A stretch of DNA of 64,000 nucleotides from Ananas comosus (lineage: Eukaryota; Streptophyta; Magnoliopsida; Poales; Bromeliaceae): assembly GCF_001540865.1 (NCBI RefSeq), contig NC_033621.1:13622238-13686237 (forward strand). The letters run 5' to 3'. Shown piece by piece: positions 1 to 11,929 of this stretch (its first letter is position 1; each line of letters begins with the position of its first letter). Made by a program: the position numbers and the translations under genes. The notes under the pieces are model-generated. The model worked only from the letters and a program-made list of their open reading frames with translations. It had not been told where the DNA came from and did no database searches.

Positions 1-2738
1 TCTGCTGTATCTATATCCTGCGGTCTTAAGTAAGTGTGCTTCTGTAGACATGCCGTCACATGTTTCCATTATGGAGATGTTACATCTATACCTTTACAAT
101 ATCATCAATTTATATTTCCTAGTATCTCTAAATTTTCTTTTATACCCTTCAAGAACTTAATTTCTTAAGTATATACCATAGTACTTCTCAAAACCATTTT
201 CTAATTGAAAACCAATTTGCCGATGAATTAGAAGGTTCCCAAATCAGGAAATGTAGTTTAAAGGGTACATATGAAGATTCATATATGCAAGGGTTATATA
301 TCCAAATATTTTATTTTCATAGGAATATGTTTGGAAAAGCCCTTAATTGTATGTAGTCTTTTCTTTATGCAACAGCCATCTTCATATCTGATACACGACT
401 TAAATTTTGAACAGGTCACAAGAGTGGGTCTTAGAATTTGTTGACTTTGGTGGCGAGATGAGACGTGATGTATGGCATGCTTTTATTAGCGAAATCGTCT
501 CCTTGCACAAGTTCATACACGAATATGGACCAGCCGATGATGATCCAACGATTCATCACATATATGGTGCGCATAAAGGCAAGACGAAAGCTATCCAAAG
601 TGCTGCTAATGGTATTGCGAGGCTACAGTCTCTTCAGTTCATTCGAAAACTATACGAAGATCCAGCTAAACTAGTGCAATTCTCGTATTTACAAAATGCC
701 CCTTATGGTGATGTTGTCCTTCAAACATTAGCAGTAAACTTTTGGGGAGGCCCATTAATAACAAACTTTAGAGAAGGGAAAAAGCAGCAGAATCGATGGG
801 TGAGTCCTTCTGAGGACCTCTCTAGTGGCAGTAATGTTCACATATTTGACATTGATGGTAGTGTATATTTGAGAAAGTGGATGAGATCTCCTACTTGGGC
901 ATCAGGCTATTCCATTTCCTTTTGGAGGAATTCTTTAGTTAGAAATGGGATTGTTTTGGGTAAATCTTTAGTTGTAGCCGACAGACATCTTGTAGAAAGG
1001 GCGGCACTGACTTGCAAAGAGAAGAGCCAGATAGTTCAAAAAACTCAAGCGACAATTGATGCTGCTATGATCCAAGGAATTCCGAGCAATATAGACCTTT
1101 TCAAGGTACTCAAGTGTTATGTAAGAATCATATTTAGTTGTTTTTTACGGAAATATCTCCATTACTTTTTTGGTTCTCAATAAATCATGTTATATCATCC
1201 TCTAAAGAGTACTTCAGTCTAGCGACGTTTCAGCTAAATGCCCTTTAGTAAAATCTAGGAAGTTATCCAGTACAAGTTATATCTATCAACCAAGACCTAA
1301 TTTGCAGATTAAAAGAATTTTACACCATAGTTTGATATGTTTTGGCCTGTTTGAGATTATTAGCAGCAACTCATTTTTTGTTGAGAGATCTTGAAGTGTC
1401 TTGGAACTATTCAAAAGGGCGGTGCTTATGCCTTGGCTTGTAGTAGTTTTGATTAATCACAAAAAATTCATAGAGACCATCAATTTTATTGAAACTCGAA
1501 CATAATCGGTTTAACTGTTACATATCCTCTTTCCTGTTTTAAAATAATTATATTCCTAATACTAAAGCTTCCTTGATTATTAATTTTAGTTTCTGCTATT
1601 TTTGGATTCAGGAACTTATGCTTCCGTTTGTGATGACTGCTGAAAATTTTGAGAAGCTTAGACGGTGGGAGGATCCACGTGCAACTGTGTGTTTCCTCGT
1701 GTTTGCTTATACTGTTATATTTAGGTAAGCACTGGTTGTTTCAGTACACAATTTAACTTCTACATTACGGATTATGCAATTGTTGCAACTTAAATTTGGA
1801 TATCATTTTCTGTGTTAGGAATCTGCTTTCTTACGTCTTCCCAGCGACTTTGGGGTTCGCAGCGGTGGCCATGCTGTTAATGAAGGCGCTTAAAGAACAA
1901 GGACGGTTAGGGAGATCTTTTGGTAAAGTGATAATACGTGATCAACCACCTTCGAACACAATCGAGAAGATCATAGCCCTTAAAGAGGCGATGGCGTACA
2001 TGGAGAACTATCTCCAGAACCTGAATGTTTCACTGCTTAAGATTCGTACAATCTTTTTATCAGGTCAACCTGAGGTATGCTGAAATATATGTATAGTAGC
2101 TTCCAATTAAACACATATCTATTTAATTTTCACTTAGTTCTGCACTTGAGTTTTAGGTACAATCTTTAAAACCAAGTATAAGAGTGACGACAAGATGAGC
2201 AATGTACGAGAAAACAAAACAAAAACATAACCGAAAGGAAAAGTCTATTGCGAATAATTGGGGATCAGCAACATAAACCTCTTGCTCTGTTCAAATCTAT
2301 GCAATTGAAATAATGATAGTTATGCGAGCCTTTTCTTTTCATTTTCCATGCAAGTTTCTTTTCAAAACCTCTCAAATGGTAAAACTTGTTCTTTTAATTA
2401 ACTTTTTCCCGTTGCAGATTACAACGCAAGTCGCATTAGTGCTTCTTGGCGGAGCCGCGAGTCTCCTCATCGTACCATTCAAATACATTCTTGCTTTTCT
2501 CCTCTTCGATCTCTTTACAAGGGAGCTCGAGTTTCGCCGAGAGATGGTCCTAAAGTTCAGGACCTTCATAAAGGAACGGTGGGCATCGGTTCATGCCGCT
2601 CCCGTGGTTGTATTACCTTACGAGGGCAGTAAATCCAGCTCAAATATCGCCGCAAAGGATACTGGCGATGAGACGAAGTCCGCGAAAGTTCAAAAAGGCA
2701 GGAGCACCGTCAATTCGCATAGTAGTAGTACTCGGTAG
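1..2738 (+). CDS. DUF639-family membrane protein, 3' part of gene
   Basis: Five exons are visible: 1-29, 415-1105, 1612-1724, 1819-2074 and 2418-2738, each bounded by GT/AG. They join in frame (1410 nt, 469 codons plus TAG); the gene begins upstream of the window. The first exon ends two bases into a Lys codon that the next exon completes, giving GLKSQEWVLEFVDFGGEMRR. The protein matches my memory of the plant DUF639 family, whose biochemical role is not established. Two hydrophobic stretches can be seen, one around the exon 3-4 junction (CFLVFAYTVIF and FPATLGFAAVAMLLM) and one in the last exon (VALVLLGGAASLLIV, YILAFLLFDLF). This suggests a membrane protein with a short charged, Ser-rich tail. 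Family call from remembered motifs; exon structure read directly. Confidence 0.8.
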
Positions 2739-4130
2739 TAAGTGTGAATTGTGTACAGAATATGTACAGAAAAACTAGGAATGAATTTTGTACAAACTTG
2801 TAAGGTAGAACAGCTAAATTTTGCGCAAATGCGCGAAAAAGATATTGGTGGTGTACAATGTAGTTATGTTAATAGATATTGAGGTTTTGTAAACTTTAGC
2901 AATATCAAATTTCAAATTTTGTACTGAAGCTAGAGATGTAAAGCTTTACATTGGAGTTTTAACTTTAGGGGCTTTTTAACTGGTTAAATGTTAATTGCAA
3001 AATTTGATGAATATAGCAAGCGAAAGCCACATAATTTGATAAAGAGAACTGATATTTTTAAATTGAATCATGACTAGATATTATGTATCTATTATGGGGA
3101 TATTAAAATTAGCTATGAGAATATTAAGTTCTTTCAACAAATATAGCACATGGAAAGTAACTAATTGAATTGATTCTTCAGGTTTGGCTTTTAAAATTAT
3201 TTATTAATTTTATTTTCATCTATTATATAATAACATGAGAGAAAGGTAAGATGCCTTGCAAAAACCACTCCAATATTGGGTTTAGGTAATGTTTTGGGTT
3301 GGCCTATGAGTAGCTTCAAGTAATAATAATAATAATACAATAAAATAAAACTTGGTTTTCTCACATAAAATTATTAAAAGATTTTAATTATTCCTTCATA
3401 TAGAATAGTCAACATAAAACATCTACTGGCTTGAATTTAAAAAGCTATTTACGACAAAAAAAATATTTTTTAAAATATTTAGAAATTAAAGTATATATAT
3501 GTCAAAGTTCATAGACTAAACAAAATATTCAGAAGAAAAAGTGTGTAAATGAAATGACTCAGAAAAAAATAATATGTAAATGAAAAGTACAGAGTCCAAC
3601 TTGCAATATGGGAATAGTTACATGATATTGAAAACAAAACTTTTGTATGCTCATTTAATTCAAAAAGAATTAAAAAAGATAAACTTTTAATTTATTTTTC
3701 ATATTTAGAAATTAAATCCAATATAGATCAAGGTTTACATGTAAATAAAAAAAATAATCTTAGATAATAGTTTTTTTCGTTAGAAAAATATTTTTCATCC
3801 GTTTGATTTTTTAGGGAAGTAGTTTTTCTGTAAAATTTTCTTTTCAGATTTTATGAAAAAGTCTCACTTTTATTTTCTAAATTTTTTTTCTCCGGAAGAT
3901 AAAAACAATAAAAAGATTGTTTTCAAGGAAAGCCAGTTTTTTTTCGAACAATAGATTTATATAATTTTCCAAGAAAACAAACACCCCTACAAGTGATATT
4001 ATTTGAAAAAAAAAATTATGAATATGAAAAGTAGAGGGTCCAAAATGCAATATCGGAATAGTGCAGGGTCTTTCCGTAGAATTTACCCTAGCTTTTTCAA
4101 ATCTATTCCGCTCCGATCCTTCTAGTGAAC
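2739..4130. other. Intergenic AT-rich spacer
   Basis: This is the 3' flank of the DUF639 gene followed by AT-rich sequence with poly-A/T runs up to the RPN6 promoter. No reading frame or RNA gene could be supported, and no clear inverted-repeat element was recognised. Confidence 0.6.
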
Positions 4131-4247
4131 CGGGTTCTGAATCCTAAAAAAGTCGAGTCGAAGCCCACGACAAACCCTAACCCTACTCTTTCTCTCTCTT
4201 CGTTCTCCTCTTCTTGCGCTCTACTCCTCTCTCGATTCCGTACGCAG
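4130..4247 (+). promoter_or_regulatory. RPN6 core promoter and 5' UTR exon with telo-box
   Basis: A telo-box-like AAACCCTAACCCT lies at 4172-4184, followed directly by a CT-rich tract and then an exon ending TACGCAG|GTAAGG at 4247. Telo-boxes with pyrimidine-rich leaders are known in promoters of plant housekeeping genes such as those for ribosomal proteins. The exact transcription start is not visible. I place the first, non-coding exon here because the only good donor upstream of the coding region is at 4248. Confidence 0.5.
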
Positions 4248-6390
4248 GTAAGGTAGATCCTTCGCTGGATATGGATCACTACTTGATTTACTCTCCTTTT
4301 ATCCGATCTCTTGTTTTCGTTTGGTAATTTGTAGATCGAATCGCTTTGTTTTTTTTTCCCATTTTAGAGGTGTTAGGGTTGATCTATTTTAGTGATGTTG
4401 TCGGTTTCTTAGATCTTTCAATGATTCAAATGCCCATCTTCTTTTGAATGCTTGGATAATTTTAGTGGTAATTTGTCTGAAATTATTAAGAAGAATCAAT
4501 AGAGTCTAGGGATAGGTGGTTGATTGAAACAAGTAGAAAGTTCGTGCGGTTTATTGTAAATTTTTTCTTAACAGTTTAAATCAATAGAATTTAGGGTTTC
4601 GTGGTTGATTGAAACAAATTGCAAAGTTTATTTAGTTTATTTAGTTTACTGTTATAAAAAAAGAACCATCATTAGATGTTCTCTTTTTTTAAAATGGTTT
4701 TAACAAATTAATTCTGTGCTAACATTAAATCTAGCTACTTGGATTGGAAATTCATATGCTACATGTACTCATTGATATGGCAACATGATATTGGAAGTTT
4801 TCTTATGATGAGAATTGCAGATTAGTTTTATTGAAAGGTGAAAAGCTCAAATGATGAATTAAAATATTGCAATTAATAGAAGTTCACTGATTCACTAGAC
4901 TGAAGACTTAGAAAATCTACAAGTTTCTGTGTCCAAGAGAAGAAGCATTGCAAAAAAAATTTCTACATATGACATGTAAAGTTAGTAGGGATAGCCCAAG
5001 GATGTATCTTCTCTTCATTGGAGAAAGGAGAATTGCTGGATAGTATTAAATAAAAAGAAGGTAAACATGTTAGGTAAATTTTCTGTGTCACTCCATTATA
5101 GAAAGGCTATGGCATCACCACGTCTTTTATTTTGCTTGGTTTTTTGCCAAGCATAGCTAACTTTTAGAATAATTTGCCAGGGCTAGGTTGCGGTATTTTG
5201 GAACTAGATATATAGTTCTCTAACCGTGCCATGAGATGAGAACATGTTTAAGTAGTGGTTTGTTAGATGTGACTCGAAATTGATATTCGACTCAAGTTCG
5301 GGTTTTTCGACTCGCTGACTGTTTTGCAGTGTGACCAAATTGGGAAAAAATTTTATGGAGAAAAAATGAATGTCTGTGGTAGGTAGCGGAGGGCTCGGGC
5401 CGACAGCCAGGGGGTGCGGGCCCGCGGTACAGATCGGATCCGAAACCCGTTATGAGTTTTCTTTTCGTTTTTGCCCTAGAGGCGTGTGATCGTGGTTTGT
5501 TGTAATCTGAAGAACATTGTATTCCCTTTTGAGTTTCAATAGTGAAGTTTTCTCCTCCCTTGCCTGTGGTTTTTTCCCTGCAAAGGGTTTTCCACGTAAA
5601 TCTGTGTGTTTTTTCATTTCTGCTTGTGGTTTGATAATTTTGTATTCGTCATTTTGTTTCCGTTTGTGCGTTTGTCGTAACATGGTTGAAAAATATTCTT
5701 GCTTTGGCTTTTATCAAATATCAAGCTGGCTGCATGGAATTTTATCAATAAGTTCTTCACACATAATTCATGACAATACACCACTATGCAGAAATCTTGT
5801 GTGTTTTGCTATTGTCAGGCTTGCTAGTTTGTATTTAGTAGCTTTAATTGCTTCTGTTCTCCCCCAAATTTCATATTTTTGCCTTAGTAAGTATTGAAGA
5901 CTTTGAATATGAAAGAAGCCGAGGAACAGGATTATGTAAGAATTTTCTTTTTTATATAATCATTTATAGATTATGTTTCTTGTTAATTTAAGTTCTTTTA
6001 TTCTGTTGTTCTTATATTTTATGGTTTCCTTCAGTGATTTACATAATTAGACCGCAGAGATGAATTATAATACTATATTTTACCTCCAATGATGGGACAT
6101 AAGAATCTTATTAGAACTAAATCTATCCATTCAATTGTTTGTGCCGATCTTTTATGAGTGGTCATCATGGTCCTATATTGTTTTGCCAAGAGTTAAAAAG
6201 GCAAATTTATTGATCGTGCTTCTAATTATTGGCTTTTTCATTAATCATGATCATTGTTTTATTGGAGCATAATTGTGGTGTTATCTTCTTTTGTTCAAAA
6301 TTCGATGCTCTCCTATTCCATATTCATGTGTAGTTATCTTCTACAGCTACTTACAAAATCGCTTGTTCTTTTCTGAATTTGCTATTTTAG
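4248..6390 (+). other. Intron in the RPN6 5' leader
   Basis: A 2143 bp interval runs from the donor GTAAGG at 4248 to the acceptor GCTATTTTAG at 6390, nine bases before the RPN6 start codon. It is T-rich like plant introns. The small reading frames inside it (for example 5517-5897) have no recognisable domain and are probably chance. Long leader introns often raise expression of constitutive plant genes, but that role is inferred. Confidence 0.6.
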
Positions 6391-6399
6391 GTAGTTACA

Positions 6400-7680
6400 A
6401 TGTCTTCAGCTATGCAACCAACTTACCTTCCTGCAACCACCGACTCAATCGCTCAGGCCTTAGAGGCTAAAGACCCTTCTGAATCAATATCAATCCTCTA
6501 CCAAGTACTGCAAAACCCATCATCTTCCCCGGAAGCACTTCGCATAAAAGAGCAGGCGATCTCAAACCTAACTGAGCTTCTAACCCAAGAAAAGAAAGCT
6601 GAGGAGTTAAGAAGCCTTTTAACCCAACTCCGCCCCTTCTTCTCTCTAATCCCCAAAGCAAAGACTGCAAAGATTGTGCGTGGGATCATTGATGCAGTGG
6701 CCAAAATACCAGACACCTCTGACCTTCAAATTTCTCTTTGCAAGGAAATGGTGGAGTGGACACGTGCTGAGAAGCGGACATTTCTAAGGCAGCGTGTGGA
6801 GGCAAGACTCGCTGCTTTACTAATGGAAAATAAAGAATATTCTGAAGCACTAAATCTTCTTTCAGGCCTGATAAAGGAGGTTAGAAGGTTAGACGATAAA
6901 TTACTATTGGTGGACATTGATTTATTGGAGAGCAAGCTTCATTTTTCTCTGAGAAATTTACCAAAAGCCAAAGCTGCTTTAACCGCAGCAAGAACGGCTG
7001 CTAATGCGATTTATGTCCCGCCAGCTCAGCAGGGGACCATAGATTTGCAGAGCGGCATACTTCATGCTGAAGAAAAGGATTACAAAACTGCTTATAGCTA
7101 CTTTTTTGAAGCATTTGAAGCTTTTAATGCACTAGAGGATCCCAGGGCAGTGTTTAGCTTGAAGTACATGCTTTTATGCAAGATAATGGTTAACCAGGCT
7201 GATGACGTTGCGGGGATAATAAGTTCGAAGGCCGGTTTGCACTACGTGGGCCCCGAACTGGATGCTATGAAGGCCGTAGCCGACGCGTATTCAAAACGAT
7301 CCTTGAAGTTCTTCGAAACTGCTCTGAGAGACTACAGAGCGCAGTTGGAGGAAGACCCCATTGTTCACAGGCACCTTTCATCTTTATATGACACTCTCTT
7401 GGAGCAGAATCTGTGCCGTCTGATTGAGCCTTATTCGAGGGTTGAGATTGCACACATTGCAGAGATGATCGAATTGCCAGTGGACCATGTGGAGAAGAAG
7501 CTGTCGCAGATGATACTTGATAAGAAATTTGCCGGGACTCTTGACCAGGGGGCTGGATGCCTTATCATATTTGATGATCCGAAGACTGATGCTATTTTCC
7601 CAGCAACTCTCGAGACTATTTCCAACATTGGAAAGGTCGTGGACAGCTTATACATGAGGTCAGCTCGGATTATGGCTTGA
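6400..7680 (+). CDS. RPN6: 26S proteasome regulatory subunit RPN6 (PSMD11)
   Basis: This single uninterrupted frame encodes 426 aa, close to the roughly 420 aa usual for the family. RPN6 is a lid subunit of the 19S regulatory particle that braces the lid against the 20S core and base, and acts in nucleus and cytosol. The first ~230 residues are helical, TPR-like repeats (SILYQVLQNPSSSPEA through KAKAALTAARTAANAIY). The C-terminal PCI domain spans roughly 230-395 and includes EEKDYKTAYSYFFEAFEAF and the winged-helix part LIEPYSRVEIAHIAEMI. The ATG at 6400 follows the acceptor at 6390 directly and gives the expected N-terminus. No frameshift or missing segment is seen. It is an ordinary single-copy housekeeping gene unrelated to its repeat-rich downstream neighbours. 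Confidence 0.95.
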   Translation: MSSAMQPTYLPATTDSIAQALEAKDPSESISILYQVLQNPSSSPEALRIKEQAISNLTELLTQEKKAEELRSLLTQLRPFFSLIPKAKTAKIVRGIIDAVAKIPDTSDLQISLCKEMVEWTRAEKRTFLRQRVEARLAALLMENKEYSEALNLLSGLIKEVRRLDDKLLLVDIDLLESKLHFSLRNLPKAKAALTAARTAANAIYVPPAQQGTIDLQSGILHAEEKDYKTAYSYFFEAFEAFNALEDPRAVFSLKYMLLCKIMVNQADDVAGIISSKAGLHYVGPELDAMKAVADAYSKRSLKFFETALRDYRAQLEEDPIVHRHLSSLYDTLLEQNLCRLIEPYSRVEIAHIAEMIELPVDHVEKKLSQMILDKKFAGTLDQGAGCLIIFDDPKTDAIFPATLETISNIGKVVDSLYMRSARIMA

Positions 7681-8890
7681 AGATCTTAGGTGCCGTCTCT
7701 TTTGCTTAATCTCAGATTCTCTTTTAATATTTTATGGTCATGTACGAGTATAATCGTCGCGTGATTAAATGGATTGTTGTGTGCTTCAGTTTGCTTTGCA
7801 TTCTATTTCCTTCCTTTTGCTCCATTAGTAATTATGCACACTCGAGGGAACTGTCGGTGGAAATCACATCAATCAGTTGATATCGTGTATGAACTATAGC
7901 GAATATTTAGTCGCATAGAATTATCTCACTAGCTAATGTGTGTTATATTCGGATTCCTCCAGTTATTCACATACTTTATTCCTGATTTGGGTCACTATCT
8001 ATTCGTGGTGTTAATAACTGGTCATCAAGCGGTACATTTTTATTGGCTTTTTATTTTCGGTGATAGCAACTTCGCAGTCTCTGATTGAATCTGTTTGGTG
8101 TTGTTTTGTTGGTTTGTGTTTGTATGAAACTAGTTTGCCACTAGGTATTTTTTACCTCTTCGACTTTGTCGAATTCAGATTTGGATACCAACATGAATGG
8201 TTGTTTCTTTGACTGCACCATGTCATACGTCGGCATCCATTTCCATCTTTAGTCTCATCAAAAATCGGGAAATGTTAGATGTGGTAACCTAAGTTTTTAT
8301 AGAAAGGATGATAATTAGACAACTTTTCCTGAGTTTGGGGTGTGAAATGCTTGAATTTGACAGTTGAGAATTCGAGGACACTTTGATAGAATTCAGGGGC
8401 AGTTGCACAATCTGTTTTATAAAACCTTTTCGTTGTTAATAAATGAAACTCCAGATATGCTTAATAGATTGTCTCTAGTAAAATTTAGTGGTTTTGGGTC
8501 CATGTTTTTTCAGCTTTGGCATGGTTATTATTTTTAAATATTTAAAAGTAGTGAGTTTTAGCACGGTTTTTTTGTTCATTTTAGCTACTAAATATATCTG
8601 AAGTAAATTTTGGGTGGTGTTTATATTTATGGAAAGTTGTTTGGATATTTTCTTTAGTGTGTCGAAAAAATAACAAAAATACTTAAAAAAATGTTGTGAA
8701 TTTATTGTAAAAGTGAAAGGAGCTCAAACTAATCGATCTTTAGATTTGCTTGTTATTGTAATGCTGGAATTCACCAAGCATATATCGTATTATACATTCA
8801 ACACTATTTCTATACCCACAGCATTTTATTTATGCACTAATCTTGTTCCCTGAGAGGGAATGCGAAATTCCATTTGAGAGAGAAATGAAC
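7681..8890. other. RPN6 3' flank and intergenic spacer
   Basis: This holds the 3' UTR and downstream AT-rich sequence. There are AATATTTTATGG-type signals shortly after the stop, but no coding region or clear element. Confidence 0.5.
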
Positions 8891-8899
8891 TGGGGCCCA

Positions 8900-9240
8900 A
8901 GCGACTAAGAGTTTTCGCCTTTGCGCTGCCATCTCGCTCGCCGGTGCCTGAAACTTTGTCGGCCGCCAACTATGCTGGTGCTCAAAGCTTCATCGGCACG
9001 CAATCTATATCGGCGAAGCTGGCTGCCGGCGAAGTTTCAGGCGCCGACGAAGTTGGCTGCCGGCAACGTCGCCGGCGAAGGTTTGAACTCTGGCGAAGGA
9101 GATGAAGCCGCAAGATACGACAAGAGAAAGATGAATTCACCGACGTAGAATTGCTCGCAGACAAACTTTGAGCATCAGCAAAACTTGCTGCCGGCAATGT
9201 CGCCGGCGAAGGTTCGAATTCCGGGAATGAGATGGGAGCG
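8900..9240. repeat. Short GC-rich repeat patch built on GCCGGCGAAG units
   Basis: This GC-rich island in AT-rich surroundings carries two copies of a unit reading GCTGCCGGCAAYGTCGCC (about 9054-9083 and 9188-9217) and several looser GCCGGCGAAG motifs. Open frames across it reflect base composition. It may be a decayed fragment of a mobile element, but I cannot name one. Confidence 0.45.
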
Positions 9241-9331
9241 CAGAGACGAAAACTCAGAGCTCCTTTTAGTTTCTTTTATGTAATGAGTGTAACATTATTG
9301 ATTATACAATTACTCCTCTACAATAAAATTA

Positions 9332-9827
9332 GGGAAAACTTCAAAACCCTCCCTGTGGTTTCGTGCATTCTCACTTTGCTACCCTGTGGTTTAAAACGTA
9401 TCAATTTGCTCCCCTGTGGTTTCGTTTTTATTTTTTTGCTATCAATTTTATTATTATTTTTTTTTAAAATCAGTGACAAAGTTAAAATTAAAGGATACTA
9501 AAGTGACTATTCGATAAATATAGATGGTTATCTGAAGTTTTTTGTATATAATNCTGTGGTTTCGTTTTTATTTTTTTGCTATCAATTTTATTATTATTTT
9601 TTTTTAAAATCAGTGACAAAGTTAAAATTAAAGGATACTAAAGTGACTATTCGATAAATATAGATGGTTATCTGAAGTTTTTTGTATATAATTTAACGAA
9701 ATATTAACGAAAAAGCTTTCGAAAAGATAAAAATGAAACCACAGGGGGGTAAATTGATACGTTTTAAACCACAGGGTAGCAAAGTGAGAATGCACGAAAC
9801 CACAGGGGGGGTTTTTGAAGTTTTCCC
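9332..9827. mobile_element. Mutator-type MITE with perfect 9 bp target duplication
   Basis: The element starts GGGAAAACTTCAAAACCCT and ends with the inverted counterpart GGTTTTTGAAGTTTTCCC. It is flanked by ATAAAATTA at 9323-9331 and 9828-9836. Inside each end are repeated CCCTGTGGTTT motifs, so the two halves fold back on each other over about 100 bp. A 9 bp target duplication fits non-autonomous Mutator-like elements. It encodes nothing. Its apparent length is inflated by a 139 bp exact duplication around the N at 9553; the real element is about 356 bp. A second family member is at 24881-25363. Confidence 0.8.
9414..9692. repeat. Exact 139 bp direct duplication around a single N
   Basis: Bases 9414-9552 and 9554-9692 are identical and separated only by the N at 9553. 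This is what remains when two overlapping contig ends are abutted without merging, so it is best treated as an assembly artefact inside the MITE. Confidence 0.9.
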
Positions 9828-9836
9828 ATAAAATTA

Positions 9837-10970
9837 TAAGGTATCCGAACAAACTCTACTGAATTTGATCAAAGTAGGTTGACAACTTTAATAAGTCTAT
9901 TTACCAATATTTAATTCTGATTCTGCCCTAAATTTTAGGTAAAATTGAAATTTCCATTTGCCCATTTCGCAATTGTCGATTTCCTTGTCCCTAGGTAACC
10001 ACTAACAAGGAGCCTAGCTGTACCAGATGGTGATAACTTAGAATAAATCATCATCTGTTCCCGACTCCCTTGTTTGCATTTGCTTTTAGCCACTGTTGAA
10101 TTTTGTTTCTCTTCTCCATTTGTGATCTTATCTCCTTTTCCATTTCTCACAACCACACTTTAATAAACACATCCTCTTCCGCTTCTCTTGGAAAAGAAAA
10201 ACTTACTATTACCATACGGTGTTGAGAATTTTTTGAATGAAAGCTAAAGCTTTAATATGAAACTTTGTATTTACTGCAACAAAGAGTGAAAAAAAATAGT
10301 ATTTGATATTTAATGTATTCTAAAGTATTTTACAAAAAACAGTACTGATGTGGATGGTTGACCTATTTTGAATCTCTCTTTGTGGCCCCCTTATCTTGTA
10401 GCATATATGATTGTAACTCCCACGTTCACTCTCCCAGCTGTATGTGGAGAAAAACAGTGTAATCAATGTGATTGAACACCCACCATTGTTTCTCACTGGA
10501 ACCCATTATTTTATTTTCATCAACCAATTAAAAAAGAAAAAAAAGGGCATGATATATAATATATCTACCAATTCTCTATGTTATGGTGACAATGGCTATT
10601 TCGTTTTTCGCTATTTTGTTTTTTTTTCTTATGAACAACCAAAAGTGCCATCTAATCTTTGAGCATGGAACGAGACTAAGATAGTTTTTTTTTTTTTTTT
10701 CCTTTGTTTCTCTTTTTCTTTTTTGTTTTTGTGAAAAGAAGTATCCTTTAAAAAGTGAATAGTATCTTTTGTTGGAACCACACTACACTTGCTTCACTCT
10801 AGCTAGTGTTCTCCCCAATTTGAAAGGAGGAAACCAATCCATGCCACTTAGAGAGTCTTCTCTATTTAAGTGGCAATGAACATGGCTTTTTGTACCCTGT
10901 CAATTCTATTGGAGAGTAAGTATATTAGTATATATATATATTAAAGAAAAATTTTGTTCATGTATTTTTG
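9837..10970. other. Intergenic spacer
   Basis: AT-rich sequence with poly-T and poly-A runs (for example 10686-10701). The reading frames here are short and have no recognisable protein. Nothing further is supported. Confidence 0.5.
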
Positions 10971-10974
10971 GAAA

Positions 10975-11430
10975 CTAGTTATAGTGCAAAGGCCATGCGC
11001 CTCGCATTTATAAATTTAAGTTAATTTAAATTTAAATTTGAAGTAAAAAAGAAAATTTTGAATTTGAATTTTGAATTTAAATAATTATTAGTAGTAAAAT
11101 TTTGAATTGATTTCAATCTTTTAACTAATGCTTGGATTCTGATTTAAATTTATGATCAAACTCAAAATTTAAATTGGAATTTGAATTCATTATTTGAATT
11201 TAAACAATTGTTGATTTGATATGTCTATTTGTAAACTATTTTATTTTTCAAATCTGATTTATTTTTAATTATTCTTTTTTTGTAATGTGTATGAAATGTT
11301 CTTTTATTCTATCTAATATTTCGTCTTGAAAATTTTTCATCTATTTCTATATATAGTATAAATAATAATATTTCGTTGCTTCCGCGTGCACGTGCACTAA
11401 AGAGAATCTTTATTTGTCAATTATTTCATT
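10975..11430 (-). mobile_element. AT-rich repeat with a Helitron-like terminus (copy A)
   Basis: Read on the minus strand, the element ends in an imperfect GC-rich hairpin followed by ATAACTAG|T, which resembles the CTRR|T end of plant Helitrons. The interior is a run of AAATTTAAATTT motifs. Two further copies lie near 22222-22760 and 33566-34150; all share the terminus and the order of internal blocks. The opposite end is not defined, so the class is provisional. Confidence 0.4.
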
Positions 11431-11587
11431 TATAATTATTTGTCTTATATAAGAGTAAGAGAGCGAAATTTTTGTTAAGCATCATTTCAACATAAAATTG
11501 ATTTAGTACATTATTTTACATAGCATTACATAAAAGCATTTTTTATGAGTGAGAGAGATTTTACTCTCCGTCTATCTATATAGATTT

Positions 11588-11810
11588 AGACTGAAATACT
11601 ATCAAGAGCACCAAACTATCGGTGCTATTAGGTTTTCAACTCTTGGATGAAGAAACGTACGGTTAGGATGATATGGGCCCTCTAGGGTTGAGTAAGTTGT
11701 TGATTGAATAGTATAATCTAACGAGTGAAAATAATCAATGGGTTAAGTCTAACGGTGGAAAATTTGGTAGTACTAAGCGCTTAGTGCTATTGATAGTATC
11801 ATAGCTGAAC
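11588..11810. mobile_element. MITE, family shared with 52114-52345
   Basis: The imperfect terminal inverted repeats are ACTGAAATACTATCAAGAGC at the left and, read inwards on the other strand from the right, TCAGCTATGATACTATCAA. The middle contains TCTAACGGTGG and GATTGAATAGTATAATC. The reverse complement matches 52114-52345 along most of its length, so these are two insertions of one family in opposite orientations. No coding capacity. Confidence 0.6.
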
Positions 11811-11813
11811 TCC

Positions 11814-11881
11814 TATATATATATATATATATATAGAGTGGGCTGGTATGCTTTCGTAAGCACGGAAGCACCCCAGACGCA

Positions 11882-11925
<44 letters not shown>
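11814..11925. repeat. Two TA microsatellites around a short hairpin core
   Basis: Runs of (TA)n on both sides enclose a core that begins GAGTGGGCTGG and ends CGCACTC. The core contains the hairpin GCTTTCGTAAGCACGGAAGC. The first and last bases of the core pair (GAGTG with CACTC), suggesting a small element inserted in a TA tract. Confidence 0.5.
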
Positions 11926-11929
11926 AGAG

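Noticed and set aside
5517..5897. 126-codon frame in the RPN6 leader intron
   Set aside because: Lies wholly within the predicted 5' UTR intron, T-rich, with no recognisable domain or conserved neighbour.
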